Part shown: positions 12,104-25,600 of the stretch, one piece after another
Numbering within the stretch: the stretch's first letter is position 1
Layout: each line of letters starts with the position of its first letter
NCBI GenBank assembly: GCA_021234535.1
Contig: CM037850.1
Coordinates: 2,604,001-2,668,000 of the forward strand
Length of the DNA: 64,000 nt
DNA from: Stichopus chloronotus
Lineage: Eukaryota > Echinodermata > Holothuroidea > Aspidochirotida > Stichopodidae
Direction of reading: 5' to 3'
Made by a program: the position numbers and the translations under genes
Notes under the pieces: generated by a model
What the model was told of the DNA's origin: nothing
The model's input: the letters and a program-made list of their open reading frames with translations, nothing else
Databases searched by the model: none

Positions 12104-14944
12104 ATATTAAAAGACAAGTGCAACAGAGTGTGTACAGTGCATACAGCTGCCCTGCTTTTGGAATGTCCTTGGGATAGGTAGTTCATCATGTTATAAGACT
12201 GATATTAAAAAGGTAATCAAATTAAACTGCAAAGATACTCCATTTATGCTCTTAAGCCTCTCATTAATTGTTATCAATGGAATACAAGAACAGATGATAA
12301 AAGACAATGTGGCTATGTATTTGTTAATAAAATAATTCTTGGTTTCCCTGCTAAAATGCAGTTGTTTTTTTTTCAATTTTGAATTATCTTAATCACTTAT
12401 GGACAGTACCTTTAATGGTATTACACAATGTATCCTTAATTTTTAAAAATGATACCAGGGTAAGTGTTGTCCATATTCAACTTACTGGTCAGTTGTTTTC
12501 TAGATTGATGTAAAAATTTATAACAAATGAATGATAAACAGTTGCAACAGTAGTGTTTTTCTAATTACCGCAGACCTGCAGTCTATTGTAAATTTACTGT
12601 ACCACTGAACTGAGTGCCGTAAGTGTGACTCAGTGATTGCAACATGCTCATTGACAGGTACGTGCTATAGTACTAGAATTGGAGCACTATAAATGCATAC
12701 CACAGAGAACAGGGATAATTGCAACATACAATAGTATTGGGCAGTACCGTGACTCGAGGAGTGTTGACAATTATACTACTTGCAGGCCTTGAGTTTTAGA
12801 TTGTCCAGGCATGTTACAAATGGCACTTTGTGGGAAATTAAGGAGTCTGGTAGATATGTGCTGTTTCATGAAACTTTCATTGATAGCATGTTGGCTGTTT
12901 TTTCTTCTGTTTTTTCTTCGAGGTGTGTAAAAATCGCACTTCCTAGAGTGATTAGAGGCGAGTGATGTGCGATCGCACTCGCATGCCTCAGAATTCAAGG
13001 CCTGCTACTGTATACTGTACTACAGAATGGAGTGCACACTTCTATGCACACTTCTATGCAGCATAACTGCATAGACCAATATCATCATGTACTTCTAAAG
13101 TGGCGGTAGTTATGGCATTGTAAATGAATAGCAATTTAGAAGCCATTGTTGACCAAGTTTGTAGGTATCGCTTAATTTATCCATATTGAGCTTATTACAC
13201 GCACTATTGCATCAGTAGATATGGTTTTTATACATTTGGAAGTTTATCACATACAGGGTATCATTTGACCCTCACAGCTGACTTTTATTTATGAAGTGCC
13301 AATTATCAGATACCTGCACAAAGGAACTGGTTGCATGCCATCCAGACTACATTATGATGGTACCATGCTTTGAACTTCAGGTGATCTGATTTTATCTGTC
13401 CCTTTGATGCATGCAAACAACTAAGCATTAAATGTGAACCAGGCTTTTTTGTCTCCTCATCCAATTGTACCTCGTTGCAGACAATCTTTATAAATATTAT
13501 CCTTTACAGTAAATATGACATTTTTTCTTGTTCTTTCAAAGAGCAGGAAATATTTGATATGTTACTTATTCAAGCTAATTATTCACCATGCAGCCTTTTT
13601 TTAGTTGCATTTTTTTTTTTTTTTGAAAATGCAGTTCATCTAAAAAAGGGGTTCAGTTGCTGCATTGTTTGAGCTGCCAAAATGTGTTTGCACAGGCAGT
13701 CTGTTATCAGTTCTCTCAGTATGTACTGCATTACCTCAATGAGGTTTTGCATTCACTTATGGCCTGTACGGTAGACTTGTGGGGGGCCTGTACAGTAGGC
13801 TTGTGGGGGGCTCCAGTATTCTCGGAATCCAGCACCTGATAACGACCGAAATATAGTAATGTCTCTGAAGTAACTCATGCGAATGGATTCTTGGTATTGG
13901 CCCAGTTATGTCATACTGCTACATGCATATGTTTTATGTTACATTTTGAGCAGCCTGGATTGCAGTAAACAGACAACGTAGGGGCTTTACCAAAACAGTG
14001 TTGGTGGATTAGAATTGAACTTATTGCTAATAATCTAAGTTGTCAGACATAGGCTATGCCTAACTGGGAAACTAGAAATTTAGTAATAAAGCCATACTAG
14101 ATTGAAATATTAAAAATTTTTCGAGCTTAGAAGTATTGCTGCACAAAACACAATTTTCTTGAATGGGCTAGTTTCAAAAATTACCACATCTAGGAGTGAC
14201 CCCTGTGTGGCAGAAATGTGGAGTAAAGTTGCATCATCCATCTAACAGTTATAACTCAGTAAGTATCATGAGTAACGTACCAGTTAGAATACAGTGTAGA
14301 CAACCTTGATGGGCACATGACAGTACCGTGCTTCAGTATTCGTACAGGTGGATAGTACTGTAGGTATATATACGGTAAATGCGTACATGGGCAATACGTA
14401 TTGTACCATTGGTGCATACTGTGCTTAACAGCACTTGCAGCTGTCATGACTATTGCAGGTCTCTACCAGTAATTTGAATTCATGGGAGTTGACCTGAGTT
14501 TGTTAGTGAAGTATCAAAGCATTTTTCAGAAATGTTGGCCCAGAAACGTCTGTCTCTCAGTCTCTGTTTGAGAGGATAAATAAGGGGATGACATTGCAAA
14601 TTATATTGCAGCATGAGATGTTTTGCAGAATTCACAATTGTCGAGAGCCTGTCTTAGTATCAAGGAAAAAATGTAATTGTAATTTGTGTCAATTGACTTT
14701 AATAATGTCATGTAAATTATGCCAAATTTTTGTATCAATCCATTGAAAATATTTCAACACACGCATGCACACTTCTAAGGCCGGTGTATTAAACCTGAAA
14801 TTTTAGTGGCTAATAGCATGTAATTATGCATATTAGATGCATAGAGAAATAATCAACATTTGCTACACAACACGATGCTCTGTTGTGTGCAATATGAGAA
14901 GATAGTCAGTTCTGTAGTGTTCTGCTCTCCTAAACCAGTTAAGT
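12104..14944. other. No gene; one short duplication
   Basis: Contains a 24-bp tandem duplication at 13761-13808 (GGCCTGTACGGTAGACTTGT, then repeated with changes) and a short CACACTTCTATG duplication near 13035. Frames at 12771-12998 (minus), 13475-13672 and 13657-13839 are not convincing. Confidence 0.45.
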
Positions 14945-15640
14945 GCATATGACGAGTGTATATTCGTCACGTCCTAACCTTCATGCACTGTGTATTAAAG
15001 ACGAGTATGTACTCGTCTTGTAATGTATGCACGGAACTGCATCACGTAGTGCCCAGCCAATCAACAATACACCCCAGTAAGATTGTTCTGTGTGTGGAGG
15101 GAGCGTTCAAGCCCTATCATCTGCTCATGAGCTATTAAATTCCCCCGTGACAGTATAGTGTTTGCACTGAGACAATTATCAAATATGTGGAACCTGGGAG
15201 TGTTCTACAGTGGCCTGAGCTACTGACAATGTATCAATGGACCAAGTGTGTGTATTTTCTTTCAAATTTCAATATTGCAATGGCCTCCTCTATTAAAAAA
15301 AAAAATACCAATCAAAGACTCAGTTTTACAGAGTCTATCTGATTTGAATTAAGTCATATAGTGACTCAGAAAATGAGAAATACAAAGGATTTTTGCATCT
15401 GAGCAAGAGAGATCCCTCCGACCCCTTAACAAGTGACATAAAGACACTCGATACATTTGCTTGTATTTGCACCAAAAAAGGAAGAAAAAGGGGTGATGAC
15501 ATATTTTTGTGTTAATATATACATTATTATTTTTCCAGTGTTCAATTGAAATTTGCGAAAAATGTCGTTTTGTGAAAGTTTAATTCCCCAGTGGGATGAA
15601 TGTTACAATACTTTAATTCCTCAGTTTATTGATTAATGAT
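14945..15640 (+). repeat. 600-700 bp dispersed repeat family, copy 1
   Basis: Shares ordered blocks with 17130-17745 and 33290-33925: a GACGAG...TCGTC palindromic head, CATCACGTAGTGCC, CAATACAC, TTTCAATATTGC-AATGGCC, TCATATAGTG with AAAATGAG, AAAGACACTC, GGAAGAAAAAGG-GGTGATGACATA, CCAGTGTT plus TTGAAATTTGCG and AGTGGGATGA. The head contains GACGAGTA-TG-TACTCGTC at 15000-15017. No conserved open frame, so a non-autonomous element is likely. Confidence 0.7.
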
Positions 15641-16540
15641 TCATTTCATTGATTCATGGAGACATTTAACTTGACATCATATCCAGTGAGGCATTAGTTG
15701 AATGAGAGAAGAGTACTAAGACACCTGGCTTCATTAACTCGATCAGGTCATTTCGGCTGATATAAGAAGTTAAACAATGAAATCGCTATCAATTTTATTT
15801 TTTATATAGAATGTTCCCTCTGAAACAGCTGTTTAAATGTGGACAAAATTCTGCAGGTCTGACAAAAAGACTACATATCGGTACAACCATTGTACCCGAT
15901 GTCTTTGCAGCACACACTGGAACAAAGAAGTCCATAAACATGATTGGAATAAAAATTGAACACTGGCAAATAGTCAGAACATGCGCAAAATGGAAATTCA
16001 CCAGACCACCTGCTGTGGTGTAAATATAAAAGACAATGTTTCACTAATTGCATCAACCTGTATTGCAATAGGAAATCTGTGACTATTTTGAAATACTACC
16101 CTCTGTTTAAACCTCTAGGTTTTCCATGTCGACATCCAAACTGCAGTATATGGTATATCAATTTGTGGTCTCTTACTAGGGTAACTATAGTGTCATCAGC
16201 AGATTGAGAGCTATGATAACTGACATGGCATTTATTTATGTCAGACTAAATGTCCATGCCAGTGAACATAGTGCCATTAGAATTAAACTATAATGGTAAT
16301 TAACAACTTCATCTGTGGCTTTTATTTTATTTGTTGGTGTCATTGGGGATAAAAAGTCTTACCACATGGAAGTTAAAGTAATATTTCGGAAAGGAGATGC
16401 TTAAATTAGGAGAACATTTTTGGAAGCAAGCAAGAAGTGAAATGAGAACATTGTAAGTATATTGTTCCTCCTTGTCCAATGTTACATTAACTTGATCTTC
16501 TGTTTTGTGACACATACAACGTGCATAAGCTGATATGTTC
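15641..16540. other. No named feature
   Basis: Overlapping frames of 65-70 codons on both strands at 15795-16068 look like chance. No repeat recognised. Confidence 0.4.
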
Positions 16541-16559
16541 TGTTTTGTGACATACAGTA

Positions 16560-16660
16560 CGTGTGCAAGCAAAACTTTGGATCTCAGGGATAACAATTTC
16601 AGAACTGTGTCCCACCATAATACCGTTAGCAGGATAGCTGATGGTGCAAACTTAGTGCTA
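16560..16660 (+). repeat. ACTTTGGATC dispersed repeat fragment, copy 2
   Basis: AAAACTTTGGATCTCAGG near 16571, then AACAATTTCAG and GGTGCAAACTT, matching the block order at 37.15 and 49.43 kb. Short and diverged. Confidence 0.45.
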
Positions 16661-17129
16661 GGGGATATTCTTTTGCCATGCCGCTGGTTTTAAGCTTGTT
16701 TTAAATTTGAACAACATATGTTTGCATACATGTTTGAAAGAATCGTAGTTTTCATTCTTTGCATTTTCTTTTCAAATTAGCTCTCACTAAATTGTCCGTA
16801 ATTTTAAAGATCCTGCTAGAATGTTCAATCGAACGATACCATTGCTAAAATATTGTCTGATTCTAAGTCATTGATCTGAAATGTTCACCTTCCGAAGTGT
16901 TGCAATATTGCTGTTGTTCCAAGTTACTTGCAAAGATACAATTTATTATTCTTCCAAGATCGTCAATTACACAAAACTCTCTTAGCATAGAGATTAAAGC
17001 TGTGCAGGATAATTTGTGGACCACTTAACTGTAAGATATATGTGCTCTTATGCAGTAAACTGCATCTATAGGACATATATGGATCCTATCCTATTTGCAT
17101 GCTACTCCATAAGAGGGATTTGCCCTGTT

Positions 17130-17745
17130 TGATATGCGCACAACACTATGTCACATAGTGCCTTTCTAATTGACAATACACTCTTGAACAAATTTCTCTA
17201 TGCACAGCGAAATTTTCGCCTTATTATATGTTTGCTATTTGCCACATGAGGGATCTATTCATCTCATGTTCCAAGTTGGTCACGTAAGTTGAACCTGGTA
17301 GTCTTTATGAATTTGCCAGGTTGGGATACTATCTCTGCAAGGACCACGTGGCTACTTTCTCTTTCCGATTTCAATATTAGGATGGCCCCCTCTATTTGAA
17401 ATTTCCTGGGATTCTCCACCTAAGAAGCAATTGCATTGTTTACAGTACTTACGTAGGATTTCGAGTCAGCTAGTGTGTCAGAAAATGAGGAAGAGGAAGG
17501 GTTTTTGAGTGGGACTTGTGGTTTAGGAACAACCACTACAAATAAGGTGAAGACACTCTGTCTTTGGCATATATTTGCTTCAAAAAGAAGAAAAAGATGA
17601 TGATGACATATTTTTGTGCTAAATGTTGACATTGCATTATTTTCCAGTGTTAGGTTGAAATTTGCAACAAAAAAGACATTTTGCGAAAGTTAACTCCACT
17701 GTGGGATGTACTGTAAGTTACAATGTTTTAATTCTGCAGTCAATC
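17130..17745 (+). repeat. 600-700 bp dispersed repeat family, copy 2
   Basis: Best matched to copy 1 from CATAGTGCC (17154) to TTAATTCTGCAG (17730). Particularly clear blocks are GTGTCAGAAAATGAGGAAG, GTGAAGACACTCTG, TTTGCTTCAAAAAGAAGAAA, GATGATGACATATTTTTGTG and GAAATTTGCAACAAAAAAGA. The palindromic head is missing or decayed here. Confidence 0.7.
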
Positions 17746-18494
17746 AACAGGTCAACAATTTTGGGATTTAACTGTATCGATATTGCAAAATATATGCTAT
17801 TATTATTTTCATTGGGAATGTATGTGTTTGCATTAAGGGGATTATGTAGCTGCTATTCATGCTGCAATTATTGGGATTATGCTATGGGATAGCTATATTA
17901 ATTCTATTGTGCACTTGGAATCACTGTGTACGATGTTACATATGCTGTTCTATTATGCTATTACTATTAGGATTAAATAGCTATAGCTGTATATGGTATT
18001 ACTATTGCCACTATTCCGCCCCGTAATTTAAAGGAAACATCAGTATTAGGTCACTGACGATGCAGTTTGTATGACCCACATTTAATTTCTCCTAAAAAAG
18101 GAACTCAGAAACTATAAATAGAAAGTGTCTGTTATCGAACAAATCTGATAGACATATTGACAACATATTTTGCAGACATCAGTTTAATCAAACTACAGCT
18201 AAGTGTATTTTTTGTCTGACACAGCTGTCTAAGCCCCTTTAATTTAGAATTCTACAGTCACTTAACGGTATCATTGCTTAATATCGGACTTTGAAGTAGC
18301 AGATGAAGCCACTTGTTTTTCAATACAAAATGAGGGTTCATTTTACGATCTTTATCTTTTAACGTTTGACCAGCTGCAAATCATTTTATAAATAAGTGAC
18401 CCTGTCGATTTTGCTTTCATTCTTGATTGTACTAATTTTTGTCTCTCTTCCTATCACTTCTAACTTCTCTGAAACTTAGGCACAATGTGTGTCG
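17746..18494. other. No named feature
   Basis: A/T-rich unique-looking DNA between two repeat blocks. Confidence 0.4.
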
Positions 18495-19445
18495 GGTGCT
18501 GGACCATTTAGGGTGTTCAGGAATTTTCGGTCCAAGGTCCCATGTGGGCCCTTTGGCCCATTTTATGAAATTATACAAAATGTATCTTCTCCTACAGATT
18601 ATATTGTACAATGTTGATGGTTTGTCACAATGATGCTCAGTTATTGGTCCCTTTGGGGTGTTCAGGAATTTTCGGTCCAAGGTCCCATGTGGGCCCAATG
18701 GCCCATTATGTGACATTCTGTTTGAAATGTTGCTTCTCACACATGCATCCATGGATTTATATTTAACTTGGACACAATAATCCCTGGGTGGTGCTTTGTC
18801 TGGGGTGTACAAAAAAGTTTCAGTCTAAGGTCCCTTGTGGACCCTATGGTCCATTATATGAAATTCTACAAAATGCTTCTTCTCCTACAGATTATGTTGT
18901 ACAATGTTGATGGTTTGTCACAATGATGCTCAGTTATTGGTCCCTTCAGGGTGTTCAGGAATTGGTAGTCCAAGACCCCCATGTGGGCCCAATGGCCCAT
19001 TTTATGGAATTCTACAAAATACCTCTTTTTCTACTGTTTAAGTGCCCCTTTAAACTGTCATACACATCTCAAATATCCCTATCGTGCATGAATGATAATT
19101 GGTAATTGGACAGTGTCAGTTGCTCGCTAACTGGAACTCTTTATTGCCTTCAGGTATGTTGACCAGTATTTGGACTTAAAGGGGCACTTTGAATTGTTTC
19201 ATGAACTTCAGGGAGTCTATAAAATCAAACTTCTGCAATGTTGGGGCTCTAGTTTATGAAATTCTGAAAATTGTGCAGTCCTACAGATTTTCTTGTACAG
19301 TGTTGATGATTTGGTATAATGATATTCAGTGAATACCTATAATTTGACATAGTGATACATTTGACATAGTGATACATAAATGGTACCTTCAGGATGTTGA
19401 GGTATGAGCTTCTGCACATTGGTGCTCTAGTTTATGTGTTTTATG
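18495..19445 (+). repeat. 147-bp four-unit tandem array plus 3' segment, copy A
   Basis: Four diverged units whose CCCATGTGGGCCC-type motif starts at 18539, 18684, 18832 and 18978 (spacings 145, 148, 146). Units also share TTCAGGAATTTTCGGTCCAA, GGCCCATTTTATGAAATTCT and CAATGTTGATGGTTTGTCAC. A non-tandem tail (about 19040-19445) follows with CTCAAATATCCCT, GTTTCATGAACTTCAG and GCTCTAGTTTATG. The whole unit order recurs at 61.95-63.16 kb. Frames at 18432-18812 (minus) and 18923-19105 are repeat sequence. Confidence 0.85.
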
Positions 19446-19770
19446 TCGATTTTATGATGACTACTTGTATCTTGTCATAGCCACATTGAATACACAGTGT
19501 GCCTAATTACTATGTAGGTTAATCACGTTGGTCTTCACTGGTCGTCACAAGCCACAAGGATCACAGTCAATTACATCATTATGGCCGTGCCTTTCCCATG
19601 CACACAGAAACTCAGTTGAGAGGGAAGTTTAAATGGATCATGTTCCCCATGAGAAGTTTATTCCAAAATGTCCAGAATATGAATAAAAATGGTTGAAATG
19701 GCTTAAATAAGTAGGAACACTTGTTCCTTGACTAGAATTCCCCTTCAATGTAATATGGAGAGAGTAGCAT

Positions 19771-20885
19771 AAATACTACAGTGCATGCAGTGTAGAGGTT
19801 GTACAGAGTAGAGATTGTAGAAAGTAATACAGCTAGAGAGAGAAGTATGGTTGGATGGAGAATTGAATTAGAGACTACTGAGAGCAACACAGCTATAGAG
19901 AGAGCAGCCCAGACAGAGTATAATGCAAACACTGAGCAGAGCAAGGAGCATTTACAGGCAATGTATCAGTAGAGAGAGCAGCTAGGAGTTAGTGCAGAGA
20001 ATCTAGAAAGAGCAGTTGAGCTAGAGAAAGCAGTGCACCTATAGTGGCTATAGTGATAGCAGCATAGCGATTGAGAGAGCAGCACAGCTATCGGGTGCGT
20101 AGCTCACAGAACAATGCACAGCTAGAAAACAACACATACTGCACATTGCATATAGAGAGAGCAGCAGAGGTAGAGCGCTGGTGCACTGCTTTAAGAGAGA
20201 TTGTGCATGTGGATCAGAGAGCATGGTCGAGTGCAGCTAGTCAGAGCAGTATAGTCTGTGGAATGCAGCTAGAAGAGAAGCTAGAGACGTCGAGATAGCA
20301 ATGCAGCAAGGGAGGGCAGTGAATGTGGTGATTGCAGTGTATATAGCTAGAGGGATCAGCATATAGATTGAGAAAGCAGCACTTGCCATGCCATATCTCT
20401 AGTACTGAAATGAGAGTCCCTAAAACCTAACCTCTTTATTGTTTTAGTGAGGTTCATGTCCTTGCACACCTTGACATCTCAGTGCTTTGATGATCCACAT
20501 AGTTAAACATCGATCCCGTAAAGTAGTTCGGGTGTGTCATTATAATCCAATGTCTTTGCTTAATTTTCTTGAGCTACAAATCAGGGGGTATTAGGATATT
20601 TGATTAAGGGGGAAAACATGGATAATCGAGCATGGAAGACTGTCTGTTGAATATTTTAGCACAATCATAACATCATGCAGACTGACTACAGCTAGAGAGA
20701 GTCATTCCAGATGGTGCTACAAGAGAGATGAACAGAGCACAGTTAGATCTGCTAGATCGCGTAGCAAAGCTACAGTAGGTGGAAAGGGCATGTCGCAGAA
20801 ACAGCACCGTAGCTTTAGAGAGCAGCATACAGTACGTAGCTGCAGAGATTGATCAAGCATTATGCAATAGAACAGCCAGTTGGAT
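19771..20885 (+). repeat. Degenerate purine-rich AGAGAGAGCAGC satellite-like region
   Basis: Dozens of imperfect AGAGAGAGCAGCACAGCTA-like phrases with spacing of roughly 25-40 bp, densest at 19780-20300, with outliers at 20690-20885. A more ordinary segment of about 270 bp (20400-20670) interrupts it. Strongly purine-rich on the plus strand. The frame at 20071-20298 is a product of the repeat. Confidence 0.65.
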
Positions 20886-22620
20886 TATGAAAGAGAGTTT
20901 GTTTTATCTGAAAGCTATACAGAAAATATAGGCTTTAGATATTGATGGAAAAGGTCATGAAATAATTTCGTCTGAGTGGCCAACATGCATGGCCATCAAA
21001 TTGAAACGACTTGCATTTTGTGACGTCTTTGTCTGGTGCAAGATGACGTACATATTCATTGCATCCAGACAGGCTTCTGGTCTTTCATGAAATTAAAAAA
21101 AATTAAGCACAAAAGATGACGTTATTGCAAACATTTTTGGTTTCATAATTAAACAGCACCAGATTTCATTGGAGGCAAATATTTAAGTTTTTCTTTTCTT
21201 TTGCTCTTGCCTGCCTTTTCCTCTCTGTCTCTCTAAGTTACTCAGATAGTCATCTGTTTTGATTGGTCCATAAGATACTGACTTGTACCTAGCTGCTAGT
21301 TTATGACTTTCTTGATCAACATCAGAGTGCAAAGTTATGACAAAATGAAGTTAATTTTCATCCTACCTTAAGGTGACAGGGTATATTTGAGAGATAAACA
21401 GTAATTAAACTCCACCAGTCATTGCCAAACTTGAAGAGGCACTCGTTATGTCCAAACAAGCAAAAGAAGGTTGCCCTCTCAACTTGGGAGAGTTAATTAA
21501 GCATTTCTCTCGCAGTGGACGGAGTAGTGGGCATTCTGGAGGTTCGAACCAGGCCTAGTTTGGTAGCTAGGCAGCTATCTATATCCTCCTCATCCTCTGT
21601 TGAGCGGAGTGATCGAATTTGCTGGGAGTAACTTCCATGATCTGGCCAATTTGCAAATTTATTTAAGCGTACTTGTCACTTGTCCTCCATGACTTGAGAG
21701 GCTGGAAACAAACTTTTGGAACTTACTGTAAGATAGTACTGGATTCAATTGGATGGGGCAGTGTTTTCATCTACTTGATTAAATTTTGGTTTGAATTCAC
21801 AGATCTGACTCAGCCATGTTTTTTGGCGAGTGTATTAGGGTTAGCATGCTTGGTCATTAACTTGAAGTGCTACCTTTGAACTAATGATTTGTGCTGATTC
21901 ATTGAACCTGATCGGTGGGACTACTGCGTGACGATTATTCTGTGGCTGAAGAATAAATGCATTCATGTTTTGCTATATTTTTGCATAAACTTCATAGCAT
22001 TACAAGCAAAACTGTAGTACAGTCATGAGCTCTTGGAGCTGTTTATTGCCATCTCTCTCTCAGCAACTGTGACTGTTTTTCCAATTGATCGGATGAAACT
22101 TACAGTATCCTTTGCAAAATAATGTGTACATTAAGCAAGAGTCTGTTTCATGTCTTCTCAGTATGCACGGTCCGTTCTCAAGATTTTTTAGATTTTAATG
22201 TCCTATAGTTAGTAATTAGCATGTCGGATGACAAGCTTGTGTGTCCGACTGCATTGCATGCATTGCATGCATGCTTGGGTGTGAACATGCAGTACGTGTA
22301 CAATTATTTGTATTCTGTAATGCAACTGTTGGTTAGATCTTAAATGGGACATGGGAAATATACCTCTAGGGGTAATTTTGATATAAGGGAGGGGGTAATT
22401 TTTTTATCACTGATCGCTCTTGAATTATATTGTTACTCTGTGAGTTTACTCTTTAGTCTGTTGATCAGACTTTGTGTAGTGTCTGTTCCAACCCGTGGTG
22501 CAAGTTATAATATGGTATCATAGACTCGCATTATTTACGTACACTCACATTGATCCCTAACTGTGGTATAAGTACTGTACTATATTGGTCAGACTTCAAG
22601 TGTAACTTTTTCTATTTTTT
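20886..22620. other. No gene; possible tRNA B-box-like site
   Basis: A GGTTCGAACC string at 21541-21550 matches a Pol III B box, but no A box or cloverleaf is visible upstream, so it is not a tRNA gene; a decayed tRNA-derived SINE is possible. Otherwise nothing recognised. Confidence 0.35.
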
Positions 22621-22621
22621 T

Positions 22622-22633
22622 GGGGGGGGGGGG
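22622..22633 (+). other. G12 homopolymer
   Basis: A run of 12 G directly after a T-rich run. G tracts of this length can fold intermolecularly or slip, and are prone to sequencing length errors. Confidence 0.8.
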
Positions 22634-25600
22634 TTACAGAATGGGTAGGGGTTAGAGAATGCCTATACTGCGGTTGATTAGAAAGTTCCCAGGAAGAATT
22701 GGTGTATATTTTGGTACAACTCATTTTTCCAATAAAATCTTGTAGCTCTCTTTTAAATCAATATCGCATGAATTGGATGCAGAGTCTATACTAAAGTACC
22801 CCCTATGTCCAGAATTTTCCAGGACAGAGGTGGATTTTAAAAAGTAGATAGGCAGCACATGTCCTAGAAATGTGAAAAGTGGTGCATGATGAGGCCGTTG
22901 GCAGATCGCAATTATTTAGCTAATCAAGTCCTGCTGATTGACTCAAGAAAAATAGACTACAAACACCAATTCATTGAAGGCAATTGATTAGAGAACACTG
23001 CAGATCCAGTGCTATGCTGGTAACAGCATTGGAGTATGTAATGTGACATGCTCACATTGATGAAAGCCATTTACATTTACCAGTCTGTAAATGAAATTAA
23101 AGATATTTGCCACCGAAAAAGTTTTTGTAAAAATGGAGAAATTATTCCCTTTTTATTGGTGAAAACCCTGTCTCATCTGATAGCATGTTCCATTTGGAAG
23201 TAATAGATCTTTGTTGAAATGTAATACAGGTACTTCACTGTTACAAATTGCATTGTGGGAAATCAGTGATGTAACATGGCCATAATGTGAGTTTAATTGC
23301 ATTTTTTGGATAATCATGATTGTTTTAAAAGAAACAGTATGATAGCTATGAGACTGTCTTTCTTCATTTGAAGGTACAGTAAATCTACAATATGTCTAGT
23401 CTTTCACTGCATTAGGGGTCAAATTTAAGGGTAAAAAAGTTTTTTTTAAAAAACGACAATGGCAGTTGCAATAATTTCCTAGTGATGTAGATGACATTTT
23501 GTAACCTTGGGAGAACTGGAAGGCAATACATCTTGGCCAGAGCTTAATCTTCAAACAGCAGTATGGATCTCTCAAACAACTGTGTGTATTGGCAAGGGGT
23601 TTGAAATACTGTATCTTCTGTGAAAATCTGTGGATGAAATATTCCTTTAAAGATAAAAACACTTGCAGCTCAAAGAAGGAACAGCACTTAAAGGCTGTGA
23701 TGCATCACCCCAGACAGTTCAGTTCTCCCAACCACCTACCTGTAGTCCCTCCCTCAGCCTGTCTTACATTCCTCCACATGTGTAATCAAAACCATAGATC
23801 CCTGTGTACGCTGTGTAATATGAGCTCCTCTGCCTCTTTCGAATTTGCTGTCAATCTAAGAGAACTGTAGCTTAGAACCAGTTGAGAATTGGCCTTTCAG
23901 GGAGGTAAAAATATAGCTATAGCTTAGGGTGATGCAATACAGCCTTTAAGCAACCACCACCATCCTCTGTTAGTAATCATAAACTTGTTACGATTAAAGA
24001 CATATGAGTCACTAAATGTGAAAATTAAAGGACAAATTTATATTAACTAACTGGTTCTTCTGCATGTTAGTACTGTATGCTCTGAGAATTATCTCAAACC
24101 AGCAAAGCCTGCATGGTCAACATGGCTTGCCATTAATGCTGTAGCTAAAATTCAGAAAATTACAGAGAAAAGTACAAATTGTACAAAGATGTATATGAAA
24201 GAAATCAGATAGACATATGGGTATACATGCCAACATAAGTGTTCCAAATTCCACATGTATTTGGCCATGTGTATATTTTACTTCTGAATCTATCATTTTT
24301 AATTTAATTTTAAACAAACAATTGAAAATTAAGGATGAACTTGTAGTTAACTATATAAGTATTATTGTAAGGTAGTTGTACATGTATGGATTCATCTGTG
24401 AGAGCTAGGCATTGAATGTCACCAGTCTTGGGAGGCTGACTAACTAACCAGTACAAATAAAGTACTTAAGCAGATCATTTGAATACTCGACCCCCCCAAA
24501 AAAAAAAGTTTCTTATTTCTGCCATTCTGAACTAATTTACCAGATTTTTTTTTTTTGTTGCATACAGTATTGTGAAATCCAAACTTGTTTGTGTGACATT
24601 AATCTCATCATAACCATGTGACATGAAAGTCAACTTAAATTTCTTAATTGTTAGGTCAGCTTATAACTTGACACTTAATTTCTGGCCCACTACCAATACC
24701 TCAGGTCTGTATTGGTCTGTATTGATTGATCGATCTGTATTGATTTTTGTCAATCCAGTACTCCAGTAGGTTATTGAGGTTAAGTATGAAAGTACAGTTG
24801 TTTGTTCGGATTAATGATACATATCCTACGCTGTCCTAAGCAATTACACGTTCTTTGTTCACATAGCTGTGCATTGCACTATTTGGTTGTAAGAGCTGTG
24901 TGTGTTCTTCAAGGTGTCGCAGTCACGTTTTAGCATGTACAATCCATTCATTACAATCAACACATCACGTTATAATGATCAACATTGATTTGTTTTGATC
25001 GTGATTATGAATGAATGATGGACGTGTATCTAAACAAGACAGCTGACACTATACTGAAAGCTAGTTTCTCAATTAACATGTATGTTGCGTAAATAAAACT
25101 TGTCTTGATTGTCGTTTGATGCGTACTCGGGTACCGAAATATCCAATGAAAACTTTAATGAAGAACACACAAAATGTGTATCAGAATTTGTAAAAAGCTG
25201 CAGTGTTATAGATCTTGGAAATAAATGACATATGTATGTAGCCTATTCTGGACATTCCGCAGTTTAGAAGCACGAATATGGAATAACATCATATTATAAT
25301 TATGAATTAATACCGCTCAACCATTTGTAAGTTGTGGCAGGAAGTGAGTAAATGACCCTTAACATTAAATAATTTCGGTGGTACCATAAATTGAATTACT
25401 GCACGGTGCAAATAATTGCATCGTGTGGTAATTTGATGTACATGACACAATGCAGTTCAAAATTACTGCATGTGATAAATAAGTTTGAGGTGGCTTTGCC
25501 CCTGTCCTCCCCTTTGCTTTAGGTCCTGACTCACACATTTCGTGGCTGTATAATTTATAGAGAAAACAATAATTCAGAGCGGCCATTACCACCTCACCTC

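Noticed and set aside
18432..18812. 126-codon minus-strand frame
   Set aside because: Lies in the 147-bp tandem array; repeated PKIPEHPK phrases reveal the repeat.
21500..21570. Possible tRNA gene from GGTTCGAACC
   Set aside because: No A box, no acceptor-stem pairing, and no anticodon arm can be folded from the flanking bases.
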